A stretch of DNA of 64,000 nucleotides from Roseburia_D yibonii (lineage in GTDB: Bacteria > Bacillota > Clostridia > Lachnospirales > Lachnospiraceae), in contig NZ_JACOQH010000002.1 in the NCBI RefSeq assembly GCF_014297335.1, forward strand, positions 248,001 to 312,000, read 5' to 3'. Of this stretch, positions 38,408-48,192 are shown one piece after another (the first letter of the stretch is position 1; the number at the start of each line of letters is the position of its first letter). The position numbers and the translations under genes were made by a program. The notes under the pieces are model-generated. The model was not told the DNA's origin, did no database searches, and worked only from the letters and a program-made list of their open reading frames with translations.

Positions 38408-40363
38408 CTAAACGATTCGTTTGAATTTTTTCTCGATCTCATATTTGGTCATGGAAATGATCGTCGGTCTTCCATGCGGACAGTTATACGGATTTTCCAA
38501 CTTCATCAGATCATCAAACAACTGTTCCATTTCCTCTACCGTGATCTTCTGGTTTCCTTTGATGGCTGCCTTGCAGGACATCGTTGCCACCCGGTGAAGA
38601 ATGATATCCGGTGTCAGCTTTCCGCTTATCTTTTCCAGATCTCCAAGCATTTCCATAAAAAGCTGTTTGACGTCCACCCCGAAAATGTTCGCGGGAACAG
38701 CACATACAGCATACTCTCTTCCACCAAAATGTTCAACCGCATAACCCAGTTTTTCAAACTCATTTAAATATTTTTTAAGAATTTCTTCTTCCGGCATGGT
38801 TAAGGATAAAATTGCCGGAGGGCTGAGCTGCTGGGAAGAAAATTCTTTTGTTTTTAAAGTCGCCATTGTCTTTTCGTACAGCACTTTTTCATGTGCCGCA
38901 TGCTGGTCGATGATAAACAGCTTGTCCTCAAATTCGATCAGCCAGTAGGTATCAAACAGCTGTCCGATGATCTTTCTTCTGGCTTTTGTATCCTCCTGCA
39001 GGAACTGCGCTCCATAGGTAACATCCTCCGCGAGCGTCATCTGATGCGTCACTGCTGCCGCCGGCACTTCTTCGGGCTTTTGTTCTGTTATTTTTTTCTC
39101 ATCGGGTTCTTCCGGTTTTGGTTCCGGTCTCTGCTCTGGTTTTTGTTCTACGTCAGGGCGCGTGATCTGCTGCACCGGACGCGTTTTTTCCGTATCCGCT
39201 TCTTTTTCCTTTAATGCCGGTTCCGGCACATGCACTGCCTGCGGTATATGCTGCGGCACAGAAGGCTCCGGCCGTTTCGGCATACGGTTTTTCTCAAAAG
39301 GTTCCGGCGCATGCTGCAGTACAACCGGTTTTACCGGCGGTTTTTCTTCCGCGACCGGTACTTTCGGGATCAGGTCTTTGTGATACAGCGCATCTTCCAG
39401 TGTCCTGCGCAGGCAGTCATAGACCCCCTCGCCGTTCTGGAATCTGAGTTCCATTTTTGCCGGATGTACATTCACATCCAAAAGCTGGCCATCCATCTCG
39501 AGGTACAGCACCGTAAACGGATACTGATGCAGCATCATAAAGTTTTTGTACGCATCCTCAATACTTTTTGAGATCAGACGGCTTTTGATATAGCGCCCGT
39601 TGATGAAATAATTTTCAAAATTCCGGTTTCCGCGGGTGACCACCGGTTTTCCGACAAAACCATGGATAGTTATCTCTTCATTTCCGCCATGGATTTCCAT
39701 AAGCGCAGCCGTGATATCCCGTCCGTAAATATGGTAGATGATCTCTTTGATATTTCCGTTTCCGGAGGTCTGGAGTTTCGTCTGATTATTGGCTATGAAT
39801 TTAAACGCTACATTCGGATGCGAAAGCGCCATATGTTCCATCAGGCCGCTGATATACGACCCCTCCGTCTGCGCGGTTTTTAAAAACTTTCTGCGCGCAG
39901 GTGTATTATAGAAGATATTTCGGATCAAAAATGTCGTTCCGTCCGGTGCCCCGATCTCTTCTTTCGCTTTTTCTTTGGATCCCTCGATCACATAGCGCAC
40001 ACCCATCAGCGCACCCACAGGTTTCGTGATCAGCTCGACCTGCGCGACTGCTGCGATACTGGAGAGTGCTTCTCCACGGAACCCCAGGGAAGATACGGTA
40101 AGAAGATCTTCCACGGAGCGGATCTTGCTGGTGGAATGACGCAGGAACGCAAGCGGGATCTGGTCTTTTTCGATCCCGCAGCCGTTGTCTGTGATCCGGA
40201 TAAAGCTGATGCCGCCGTCTTTGATCTCAACGGTGATCACATTTGCTCCGGCATCCAGCGCATTTTCCACCAGCTCCTTGACCACGGAGGATGGTCTTTC
40301 GATCACTTCTCCAGCCGCGATCTTGTCAATCGTCTCCTGTGTGAGCAGTTCAATTTTCGGCAT
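38408..40363 (-). CDS. mutL: DNA mismatch repair protein MutL (nicking type)
   Basis: The 651-residue protein has the GHKL ATPase (IDKIAAGEVIERPSSVVKELVENALDAGA, DNGCGIEKDQ, SLGFRGEAL), a long Pro/Glu-rich linker (about 345-450) and a C-terminal domain with IIDQHAAHEKVLYEK. That DQHAxxExxxxE motif marks the endonuclease version used by bacteria without MutH. ATG 40363 is 8 bases after GGAGG. Confidence 0.97.
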   Translation of the reverse strand: MPKIELLTQETIDKIAAGEVIERPSSVVKELVENALDAGANVITVEIKDGGISFIRITDNGCGIEKDQIPLAFLRHSTSKIRSVEDLLTVSSLGFRGEALSSIAAVAQVELITKPVGALMGVRYVIEGSKEKAKEEIGAPDGTTFLIRNIFYNTPARRKFLKTAQTEGSYISGLMEHMALSHPNVAFKFIANNQTKLQTSGNGNIKEIIYHIYGRDITAALMEIHGGNEEITIHGFVGKPVVTRGNRNFENYFINGRYIKSRLISKSIEDAYKNFMMLHQYPFTVLYLEMDGQLLDVNVHPAKMELRFQNGEGVYDCLRRTLEDALYHKDLIPKVPVAEEKPPVKPVVLQHAPEPFEKNRMPKRPEPSVPQHIPQAVHVPEPALKEKEADTEKTRPVQQITRPDVEQKPEQRPEPKPEEPDEKKITEQKPEEVPAAAVTHQMTLAEDVTYGAQFLQEDTKARRKIIGQLFDTYWLIEFEDKLFIIDQHAAHEKVLYEKTMATLKTKEFSSQQLSPPAILSLTMPEEEILKKYLNEFEKLGYAVEHFGGREYAVCAVPANIFGVDVKQLFMEMLGDLEKISGKLTPDIILHRVATMSCKAAIKGNQKITVEEMEQLFDDLMKLENPYNCPHGRPTIISMTKYEIEKKFKRIV

Positions 40364-40378
40364 CACTTTTTCCTCCTT

Positions 40379-43024
40379 TTACCAGCGGTTTTTTATTTTA
40401 TGCTGTAATTCGTACAATTTATTTAACGCGTCGATCGGTGTCAGATTTCCAAGATCCAGATTTTTTAATTCCTCTAAAATATCATCGTCTTTTACCGTAT
40501 CAAACAACGAGATCTGTTCCAAATCCACTTCGTCTAATTTGGTTTTCTTTTTTCTGGCAGATGCGTGATCGACCTGAATATTTTTTACCGTTTCGCTGAT
40601 ATCGTTTGCAATCAGCTCTTCCACGATCTGTTTTGCGCGCTCGATCACGGAATCCGGAACCCCGGCAAGCTTTGCGACCTGGATACCGTAACTCTTATCC
40701 GCGCCGCCCTGTACGATCTTGCGCAGAAATACGATATCATCGCCATTTTCTTTTACCGCGATACAATAATTATGTACATTGTCCAGTTTTCCCTCAAGCT
40801 CGGTCAATTCATGATAATGTGTGGCAAAAAGTGTCTTCGCACCGAGCAGTTTTGGATTGCTGATATGTTCCACAACCGCCCACGCGATGCTCAGTCCGTC
40901 AAACGTGCTGGTTCCACGGCCGATCTCATCTAAGACCAGGAGGCTGTTTGATGTCGCGTTCCTTAAAATATTGGCGACTTCGGTCATCTCTACCATAAAC
41001 GTACTCTGTCCGCTCGCAAGATCATCCGATGCTCCGACACGGGTAAAGATACGATCCACGATCCCAATCTTCGCTGACTTTGCCGGAACAAAGCTTCCGA
41101 TCTGTGCCATCAAAACGATCAGCGCCGTCTGTCTCATATAGGTGGATTTCCCTGCCATATTCGGTCCGGTGATAATGGCGATCCGGTTCTTTCCATTGTC
41201 CAGATAGGTGTCATTCGATATGAACATATCGTTATTGATCATTTTTTCCACTACCGGATGTCTGCCGTCTTTGATGTCGATCGTTCCGTTTTCATTGAGT
41301 TTCGGACGGCAGTAATTATTCTGCTCCGCCACTACGGCAAGTGACGCGAACACATCGAGTTTTGCCACCGCCTTTGCCGTTCTCTGGATCCTTACCACTT
41401 CCGCGGCGATCTTATCCCGTATCTCACGGAACAGCTCATATTCCAACTGAACCAGACGGTCTTCCGCTCCAAGAATAGTATCTTCCATCTCTTTTAATTC
41501 CGGCGTGATATACCGTTCGGCATTTGTTAGTGTCTGCTTGCGCATATAGTAATCCGGCACAAGGTCTTTATAGGAATTGGTCACTTCCAGATAGTAGCCA
41601 AATACCTTGTTGTATTTGATCTTTAAATTCTTGATCCCGGTCTTTTCCCGCTCCTTGCTCTCAAGATCAGCCAGCCAGGATTTCCCGTCTGTCTTTGCCT
41701 TGCGGAGTCTGTCCACTTCTTCGTTATAACCCTCTTTTAAAATGCCGCCTTCCCGGACGGTGAGCGGTGGCTCTTCATCGATTGCCGCATCAATCAGCGC
41801 AAAGATATCATCCAGAGTATCCAGATTTTCATAAAGCATTTTCAGTTCCTGTGAGGCGAAATCACCGACCAGTGTACGGATCGGCGGAAGCATACGGATC
41901 GAATTTTTAAAAGAGATCAGATCCCTCGGACTTGCTGTCTGATAAGTCACCCGTGTTACAAGGCGTTCCAGGTCATAGACCGGATTTAAGTATTCGCGGA
42001 TCTCTTCTCTTGTGATCGCGTTTTTGTTCAGCTCTCCAACCGCGTCATAACGGGCTTCGATCTCCGCGCGGTCGATCAGTGGCTGCTCGACAAAAGAACG
42101 CAGCATGCGCGCACCCATTGCCGTTCTTGTCTTGTCCAGCACCCAGAGCAGGGATCCGCGCTTCTGCTTTTCCCGTAAAGTCTCTACAAGTTCCAGGTTT
42201 CTTCTGGTAGAGCTGTCGATGATCATGAATTTTCCAGTGGAATAAGGATGTATGGCAGTCAGATTGTCCAACGAATTTTTCTGTGTCTCGTAAAGATACG
42301 AAAGAAGCGCGCCGGAAGCGATCACTCCGCAGTCATAATCGTTCAGTCCGAGACCTTCCAGTGATGCCACTTTAAAATGCTCTAGCAGCGTCCGCTTTGC
42401 CTGTTCATCCGCAAAGTACCAGGATTCCAGTGCAGATACCGAGATGCCGAGACGGTTTCTCATATCGTCGATATCCACGCCACTCATATAAAACGGTTCA
42501 TTGCAGATGATCTCCGATGGAGAAAATTTGTTGACCTCATCCATCAGTTTCCGCTCGGTCTCCACCTCTGTCACATAATAGTCGCCGGTCGTGATATCCG
42601 CAGTGGATACCCCATATTTATCCGCCATATAGACAATGCACATCAGATAATTGTTTTTGGTCTCATCCAACGCCTGCGCGTCAATGTTGGTTCCCGGCGT
42701 GACGATCCTTGTAACCTCACGCTTTACCATGCCTTTTGCGAGCTTCGGATCTTCCACCTGCTCGCAGATCGCAACTTTGTATCCCTTTTTGACCAGCCGG
42801 TTTAAATAACTGTCTACCGCATGGTAGGGGATCCCGCACATCGGCGCCCGCTCCTCCATGCCACAGCTTTTCCCGGTCAGTGTCAGTTCCAGTTCCTTTG
42901 ACACGATCTTTGCATCCTCAAAAAACATCTCATAAAAATCCCCGAGACGATAAAACAGGATGCAGTCTTTGTTTTCCTCTTTTGTTTTTAGATAATGCTG
43001 CATCATCGGTGTAAATTCTGCCAC
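40379..43024 (-). CDS. mutS: DNA mismatch repair protein MutS
   Basis: The 881-residue protein starts with the mismatch-binding domain containing FYRLGDFYEMFFEDA (Phe-x-Glu-like contact motif) and ends with the ABC-type ATPase: GPNMAGKSTYMRQ (Walker A), LLVLDEIGRGTSTFDGL (Walker B) and ATHYHELTELE. It detects mismatches and recruits MutL, encoded 15 bases downstream. Confidence 0.98.
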   Translation of the reverse strand: MAEFTPMMQHYLKTKEENKDCILFYRLGDFYEMFFEDAKIVSKELELTLTGKSCGMEERAPMCGIPYHAVDSYLNRLVKKGYKVAICEQVEDPKLAKGMVKREVTRIVTPGTNIDAQALDETKNNYLMCIVYMADKYGVSTADITTGDYYVTEVETERKLMDEVNKFSPSEIICNEPFYMSGVDIDDMRNRLGISVSALESWYFADEQAKRTLLEHFKVASLEGLGLNDYDCGVIASGALLSYLYETQKNSLDNLTAIHPYSTGKFMIIDSSTRRNLELVETLREKQKRGSLLWVLDKTRTAMGARMLRSFVEQPLIDRAEIEARYDAVGELNKNAITREEIREYLNPVYDLERLVTRVTYQTASPRDLISFKNSIRMLPPIRTLVGDFASQELKMLYENLDTLDDIFALIDAAIDEEPPLTVREGGILKEGYNEEVDRLRKAKTDGKSWLADLESKEREKTGIKNLKIKYNKVFGYYLEVTNSYKDLVPDYYMRKQTLTNAERYITPELKEMEDTILGAEDRLVQLEYELFREIRDKIAAEVVRIQRTAKAVAKLDVFASLAVVAEQNNYCRPKLNENGTIDIKDGRHPVVEKMINNDMFISNDTYLDNGKNRIAIITGPNMAGKSTYMRQTALIVLMAQIGSFVPAKSAKIGIVDRIFTRVGASDDLASGQSTFMVEMTEVANILRNATSNSLLVLDEIGRGTSTFDGLSIAWAVVEHISNPKLLGAKTLFATHYHELTELEGKLDNVHNYCIAVKENGDDIVFLRKIVQGGADKSYGIQVAKLAGVPDSVIERAKQIVEELIANDISETVKNIQVDHASARKKKTKLDEVDLEQISLFDTVKDDDILEELKNLDLGNLTPIDALNKLYELQHKIKNRW

Positions 43025-43051
43025 TTTTTTACTTCCTTCCTAATGTATCTG

Positions 43052-44647
43052 TTAAAATTTCGGATCATATCTGCCTGCGATCGCTTCGGCAACCTTCAGT
43101 CCGTCCATTGCCGCGGACATAATGCCGCCCGCGTAACCAGCGCCCTCTCCGCAGGGATAGATTCCCTTTATATTACTCTCAAATAACTCATCTCTTGTAA
43201 TGCGCACCGGTGACGAGGTCCGGCTCTCCACGCCCGAAAGGATTGCATCTGCCCGGTCAAATCCCCGGATCTTCTGCCCGAATCGTTCCATTCCGGACAA
43301 AAACGCCTGTTCCATTTCGTCTTTTAACAGTCCGCGCAGATTGGCAAAAGTCGTCCTGCCTTTCGTGCAGCTTTCAAACGCACCATACGCGTCAGATGCC
43401 CTGTTTTCCTTATAATCTCCGAAAAGCTGCTGCGGGATGCCGCCTTTTCCGAGCCTATATGCCTTTTCCTCAAGTTCCCGCTGAAATGCCACGCCGGCAA
43501 GCGCTCCGCTTCCCGGATAATCTGCCGGTGTGACCGAAACGATGATCGCGCTGTTTGCATTGGCACTGTCTCTTTTATAATAACTCATGCCATTGACCGC
43601 CAGCCGGTTTTCCTCGGAAGACGCGTTGACCACAAAGCCGCCCGGACACATACAAAAAGAGTATACGCCCCGTCCGACCGGAGTCTGTGCGGTCAGTTTA
43701 TAAGGCGCTGTCGGGAGATATCGCATATCCGCGTCCCCGTACTGCGCATGGTTGATCATGCTCTGCGGATGTTCCACACGGAATCCGACCGCAAATGCCT
43801 TTGCTTCCATGACAAGTTGTTTCTGCTCTAACAGCGCAAACGTATCTCTTGCGCTGTGTCCAATGGCAAAGATCACTGCGTCCGCCGGATAGCGTTCCAC
43901 GCCGTTTACCGTAACAGAAACGATCTTTCCATCCGCCGTCTCAAAATCCGTCACTTCCGATTCAAAGTGGATCTCCCCGCCAAGACGGATGATCTCTTTT
44001 CTCAGATTGGCAACCACGCTGACCAGAATATCTGTCCCGATATGCGGCTTGCCGTCATAGAGGATCTCCGATGGCGCTCCGGCTTCCACAAAAAGTTCCA
44101 GCACCCTGCGGTTGCGTCCGAGAGGATCTTTTACCAGCGTATTTAATTTTCCATCGGAAAACGCACCTGCGCCGCCCTCGCCGAACTGTACGTTCGAACC
44201 CGGATCTAACACGCCGCTCTCCCAGAAACGCAGGACATCTTTGGTTCTTTCCTCCACGCACTGCCCGCGCTCAAACACAAGCGGGGAATAGCCATGCCGT
44301 GCAAGTGCGTAAGCCGCAAAAAGTCCTGCCGGTCCAAGCCCGATCACGACCGGTCTTTTTGCAAGCGGTTCACTTCCTTTTTCCGGGAAACGATAGGGAT
44401 GATCCACCGCGATCGTGGCAGACTGCCCTTTTGTATGCGCGATCACTTTCGTTTCATTCTGCTTCACCTTCACATCGACCGTATACACATAAGAAATCTC
44501 CTGTTTTTTCCGCGCGTCGATCGATTTTTTCACAATACGCATGGCTTCAATATCCGTCGGCGCGATTCGAAGCAGTTTCGCGCATTTTTTTCTGATATCA
44601 TCGTCATGGTGCTGCAATGGCACCTTGACCTGCGAAAGTCTTATCAT
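43052..44647 (-). CDS. FAD-dependent dehydrogenase-like protein (COG2509)
   Basis: The 531-residue protein begins MIRLSQVKVPLQHHDDDIRKK, has an N-terminal helper domain (about 1-90) and a dinucleotide-binding VIGLGPAGLFAAYALARHGYSPLVFERG. Its C-terminal flavoprotein region includes PCGEGAGYAGGIMSAAMDGLKVAEAI. The family is widespread, but its reaction is unknown. Its start overlaps the stop of the upstream flavoprotein gene (ATGA), so they are translationally coupled. mutS follows by 27 bases. Confidence 0.88.
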   Translation of the reverse strand: MIRLSQVKVPLQHHDDDIRKKCAKLLRIAPTDIEAMRIVKKSIDARKKQEISYVYTVDVKVKQNETKVIAHTKGQSATIAVDHPYRFPEKGSEPLAKRPVVIGLGPAGLFAAYALARHGYSPLVFERGQCVEERTKDVLRFWESGVLDPGSNVQFGEGGAGAFSDGKLNTLVKDPLGRNRRVLELFVEAGAPSEILYDGKPHIGTDILVSVVANLRKEIIRLGGEIHFESEVTDFETADGKIVSVTVNGVERYPADAVIFAIGHSARDTFALLEQKQLVMEAKAFAVGFRVEHPQSMINHAQYGDADMRYLPTAPYKLTAQTPVGRGVYSFCMCPGGFVVNASSEENRLAVNGMSYYKRDSANANSAIIVSVTPADYPGSGALAGVAFQRELEEKAYRLGKGGIPQQLFGDYKENRASDAYGAFESCTKGRTTFANLRGLLKDEMEQAFLSGMERFGQKIRGFDRADAILSGVESRTSSPVRITRDELFESNIKGIYPCGEGAGYAGGIMSAAMDGLKVAEAIAGRYDPKF

Positions 44648-45906
44648 CTCTTTTTGCATTCCTTTCCGGCACGTTCTGCCGCCGCGCATCCAGCCACCGC
44701 TCCGCTCGACCATGCCCACTGTAAATTATAGCCGCCGCATTCTCCGTCAATATCGATCATTTCGCCCGCAAAAAAAAGCCCCGGCACCAGTCTGGATTCC
44801 ATACTTTTATCGTTTAACTCTTTCGTAAGTATGCCGCCCGCTGTCACCTGTGCCGCGTCAAATTTATTGGTTCGCGCGATTTTTACTTCAAACTGCCGGA
44901 TCTTTAGGTTTAACTCCGCTAACTGCGCATCCGTAACACGTTCTGCCGGCATATCCCATGCGATCTGACTGCGTTTTAAGAAAACACCGGAAAGCTTATC
45001 CGCAAAGAGGCCGACCAGAGCCTCTTTTGCGGACTTTCCGATCCCCGATTGATAAAACCGGTTCTTTAAGATTCTGGTAAGCGCTGTCTCATCCGCCGTC
45101 GGGAAGAAATCCAGATACGCGCATACCTCTTTGCCTGCGGCAAGCGCTTTTGCAGCAAAACGGCTCACCTGAAAGACCGGTATGCCGGATATGCCGTAAT
45201 CGGTCAGCTGCACTTCCCCGGTGTCCTGATGCAGCAGCACGCCATCCGCAAAGAGCTTCACATTTGCCGCCGTGCGCACGCCGGCCATTTCTTTTTCAAA
45301 CGGAGGCTTCGCAACAAGCTGAACCAGTGCGGGAACCGGCTCGGAAAGGTGATGACCGAATTTTTTCGCGTAGATAAAACCGCTTCCATCACTTCCGGTC
45401 TTTTTTGCCGCATAGCCACCGGTCGCAAGGATACAGTTTTTCCCGAAATAGCATCCGCTTTTGGTGTCAAAACAGAAGCTTCCATCCGTTTTTTCGATCG
45501 ACCGTATGCCGACTCCGCAGTGTATGGTCACCCCGAGTCTTTGCAGCCGCATCTTCATCACTTCCAAAACCGAAGAGGCCTGTTCACTCGCCGGATAGAA
45601 ATATCCGTTCTTTTCTTTTGGATAAATGCCAAGCTCCTCAAAAAAAGCAAGCGTCTGTTCTAATCCGAACTGCGCAAATGCCGACATGACAAAAGCAGGT
45701 TCGTCCCCACGATAATGAGAGACTTCCTGCATCCGATTGGTATAATTGCATTTTCCGTTTCCGGTTACCAGAATCTTTTTGCCGATCTGTTCCATGTGTT
45801 CTAAAAGCAGCACGCCGGCTCCGCGTTCTGCCGCAAAGATCGCTGCTGTCATTCCTGCGGCTCCTCCGCCCACGACAACAACGTCATAAATCTTTTTTGT
45901 ATTCAA
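44644..45906 (-). CDS. NAD(P)/FAD-dependent oxidoreductase, HI0933/BaiN family
   Basis: The 420-residue protein has the FAD-binding VVVVGGGAAGMTAAIFAAERG, GKCNYTNR near residue 51, LATGGYAAKKTGSDGSGF, and ITAGGI-like VTAGGILTKELN and GEMIDIDGECGGYNLQWAWSSG near the end, diagnostic of the HI0933 family. BaiN of this family has been linked to bile-acid metabolism in gut clostridia, but no such role can be read here. Start is TTG 45906 with a weak upstream GGGA. It overlaps the next flavoprotein gene. Confidence 0.88.
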   Translation of the reverse strand: MNTKKIYDVVVVGGGAAGMTAAIFAAERGAGVLLLEHMEQIGKKILVTGNGKCNYTNRMQEVSHYRGDEPAFVMSAFAQFGLEQTLAFFEELGIYPKEKNGYFYPASEQASSVLEVMKMRLQRLGVTIHCGVGIRSIEKTDGSFCFDTKSGCYFGKNCILATGGYAAKKTGSDGSGFIYAKKFGHHLSEPVPALVQLVAKPPFEKEMAGVRTAANVKLFADGVLLHQDTGEVQLTDYGISGIPVFQVSRFAAKALAAGKEVCAYLDFFPTADETALTRILKNRFYQSGIGKSAKEALVGLFADKLSGVFLKRSQIAWDMPAERVTDAQLAELNLKIRQFEVKIARTNKFDAAQVTAGGILTKELNDKSMESRLVPGLFFAGEMIDIDGECGGYNLQWAWSSGAVAGCAAAERAGKECKKR

Positions 45907-45966
45907 ATCCTATCGTCCCATCCCCGCTGCCACGGCATATGTATTATATGTATGTTATAGACTAAA

Positions 45967-46003
45967 ATTCATAAGAATCGCAGTCTCTGCAATCCCTATG
46001 AAT
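45967..46003 (-). repeat. 37-base imperfect palindrome at the start of transcription of the flavoprotein operon
   Basis: 17-base arms 45967-45983 and 45987-46003 with a 3-base centre. Read on the minus strand all 17 pairs form, three as G-U, so it is also a stable RNA hairpin at the very 5' end of the transcript. It overlaps the last two bases of the -10 box. Confidence 0.65.
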
Positions 46004-46030
46004 TGTATCATAACCGGAATTAACAATCAA
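46002..46030 (-). promoter_or_regulatory. Promoter of the flavoprotein-mutS-mutL-miaA transcription unit
   Basis: On the minus strand TTGATT (46025-46030), 17-base spacer, TACAAT (46002-46007) with TG one base upstream. About 95 bases separate it from the TTG start at 45906. Confidence 0.7.
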
Positions 46031-46048
46031 TACCGGCTTCTGCCTGTC

Positions 46049-46456
46049 TTAACTGGAATAATTCTCAAGAAACCCGTATAATTCCTCCGCGTTTTCAAAT
46101 TTTTTTCCGTGCCGGATCTCTTCTTTTATGTCATCATTCAGTTCCTTTACGGATATATCCGTATCCATATATTTGGTTTTTTGATCCGCGCGGTACACGG
46201 AAAGATATCCATCCTCCGCCACGATCACATATTCATAACTTTTCTGGATCAGTGCGCTCTCTGCCACCGGTTCCGTGTCTGGTTCCTCTGCTCCCCGGCC
46301 CTGATCTGTTTCCGGTTCTGTGGCAGTTTCCGGCATCACCGTGATCTCCTCCGGGAATTTCCCTGTCACATAACGGTATCCGGCAAAATATCCTGTAATT
46401 CCAAAAACAGTTCCAAGAATAAAATACAGACGGATACGATTGACTTTTTTCATCAT
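46049..46456 (-). CDS. Membrane-anchored protein with BofC-like C-terminal domain
   Basis: The about 135-residue protein has an N-terminal membrane helix (IRLYFILGTVFGITGYFAGY), an acidic Pro/Glu-rich spacer, then EYVIVAEDGYLSVYRADQKTKYMDTDISVKELNDDI and EELYGFLENYSS. The latter resembles the C-terminal domain of BofC, a forespore regulator of SpoIVB and pro-sigma-K processing. The start is ambiguous: ATG 46456 or 46453 after GGTGAT, with another ATG at 46471. A sporulation role is inferred from this resemblance only. Confidence 0.72.
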   Translation of the reverse strand: MMKKVNRIRLYFILGTVFGITGYFAGYRYVTGKFPEEITVMPETATEPETDQGRGAEEPDTEPVAESALIQKSYEYVIVAEDGYLSVYRADQKTKYMDTDISVKELNDDIKEEIRHGKKFENAEELYGFLENYSS

Positions 46457-46507
46457 TACATCACCAGTCATAGTATCCGTCTGTTTTTTCTCAATTATTC
46501 ACTTTTT

Positions 46508-48166
46508 TTATAAAAGATGGAATTTTTTTGCATAGCGCACCAGCACATAGCCCTTTGGGAATTTCCGGATCTCTTCTTCGCTGAGCCCCTTCATTGCAAG
46601 AAGCGCTACCGCATATACCAGAACTGCGACTAAAATCGCAAACGCAGCTGCCACCGCGTTCATCTTTAACACGGCATATACGCCCTTGTAGCAGAGTCCC
46701 GCCGCAACGCCCATGATAAGCGCCGCAATCGCAGGGATCACAAAGGTCTTTTTGATCTCCTGATTGTAACCGCTGTACTTTTTGAGCGCATATCCATTTA
46801 ACACGCACATCAAAAAGGCGAAAAACGCATTTGCGTAGACGACCGCGTAAATGTTTAACTTAAATCCATATAAAAGTGCCAGCAAAAAGATAATGTGCGC
46901 AACCAGTGCAACTGCCGCGTTCCGCACCGGAACTTTCATACGGTTGATGCCCTGTAACAGTCCGTTTGACAGCGTCGATAACGAGTAAAACAGGATTGCA
47001 ACCGCACCCACGCGCAGCATGTTTGCCGGAAGTTCTCTCGCGTCATGGAACAAAAGCTGAAGGATCGGGGAAGAAAGTACGCCGATTCCTACGGTACACG
47101 GAAACGCGATGACCATGATAAAACGGATCGATGAATTGATCTGTGATTTCACGCTCCGCATATCCCTACTTGCAAACGCACCGGTCAGACTCGGAATACA
47201 GGATGCTGCCATGGCGGACGCTATGGAGATTGGCACATTGATGAGCAGCTTATACTCACCGGTATAAATGCCCCACCAGGTATCCATCTGGTCTTCCGCG
47301 TATCCCTGCAGCAATACGATATTCTTAAATACACCCTGATCCAGGATCGAACTGATATTGTAGATCGTAGTGCTCAAAAGCACCGGAACAATCGTAAAAA
47401 GAAGCGCCCGGAAAATATGCGGATACGCTTCCGTTCTCGCTCCGCGTTCTCTGCGCATCTGCCGTTTAAACACCGCACGGTATACAAAAAACAAGAATAC
47501 CAGAAACAGTAATGCCGAAAGCGCGCCGAGGTTCGTTCCGAGTGTTCCGCCTGCCGCGCCATATGCCGCACCATAGTTTTCTTTGTTGCCAAGGACTCCG
47601 CCGATCTTCGCACCGTAGGAATACAGATAATATGCCGCCCACACGCTGACGATCGCGTTTATGATCTGCTCAATGATCTGTGAAACCGCACTTGGCATCA
47701 TGGTTCCAAGTCCCTGGAAGAATCCGCGCAAAACGCCGAGGATCGCGACAACAAGCAGGGTCGGTGCCAGAATTTTTACCGCGAAAATACTGAGCGGCGT
47801 TTTTAACAATGTCCCAGTGATATAAGACGCGCCAAAATAAATGATGACTGCCGCCACCGAACCGGATACAACCGCAAAAAGGAATGCCCCCTTAAAAACA
47901 CGGTAGGCATTCTTCTTTTCTCCCTTCGCCACCCTCGCGGAAACCAGTTTGGAAACCGCGGTCGGGAGACTGTAGGATGATATTAAAAGCAGCATATTAT
48001 AAATTTCAAAGGCACAGCTGTAATAGCTCATTCCGATATCGCCCAGAATCGACCGCAGCGGAATACGGTAAACCAGCCCGATCATGCGGCTGATGATAGA
48101 TGCCACTGCAAGGATCGTACCCTGTACTAAAAAATTGGAATTGCTCTTTTTCTTGTTACTGCCCAT
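46508..48166 (-). CDS. Polysaccharide/lipid flippase of the SpoVB/MurJ (MOP) family
   Basis: The 552-residue protein is a many-helix membrane protein starting with a short basic N-terminus and VQGTILAVASIISRMIGLVYRIPL, the MATE/MOP-type opening shared by SpoVB and MurJ-like flippases. It has GFFQGLGTMMPSAVSQIIEQI and SNGLLQGINRMKVPVRNA. It probably moves lipid-linked sugar precursors, in spore cortex synthesis if it is SpoVB. Several paralogues are usual, so no symbol is given. Confidence 0.88.
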   Translation of the reverse strand: MGSNKKKSNSNFLVQGTILAVASIISRMIGLVYRIPLRSILGDIGMSYYSCAFEIYNMLLLISSYSLPTAVSKLVSARVAKGEKKNAYRVFKGAFLFAVVSGSVAAVIIYFGASYITGTLLKTPLSIFAVKILAPTLLVVAILGVLRGFFQGLGTMMPSAVSQIIEQIINAIVSVWAAYYLYSYGAKIGGVLGNKENYGAAYGAAGGTLGTNLGALSALLFLVFLFFVYRAVFKRQMRRERGARTEAYPHIFRALLFTIVPVLLSTTIYNISSILDQGVFKNIVLLQGYAEDQMDTWWGIYTGEYKLLINVPISIASAMAASCIPSLTGAFASRDMRSVKSQINSSIRFIMVIAFPCTVGIGVLSSPILQLLFHDARELPANMLRVGAVAILFYSLSTLSNGLLQGINRMKVPVRNAAVALVAHIIFLLALLYGFKLNIYAVVYANAFFAFLMCVLNGYALKKYSGYNQEIKKTFVIPAIAALIMGVAAGLCYKGVYAVLKMNAVAAAFAILVAVLVYAVALLAMKGLSEEEIRKFPKGYVLVRYAKKFHLL

Positions 48167-48192
48167 AACTGATCAAACCTCAAATTCTATTT

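Noticed and set aside
39162..39571. Plus-strand ORFs opposite the mutL linker
   Set aside because: They arise from the Pro/Glu-rich codon pattern of the mutL linker on the opposite strand and have no ribosome site.
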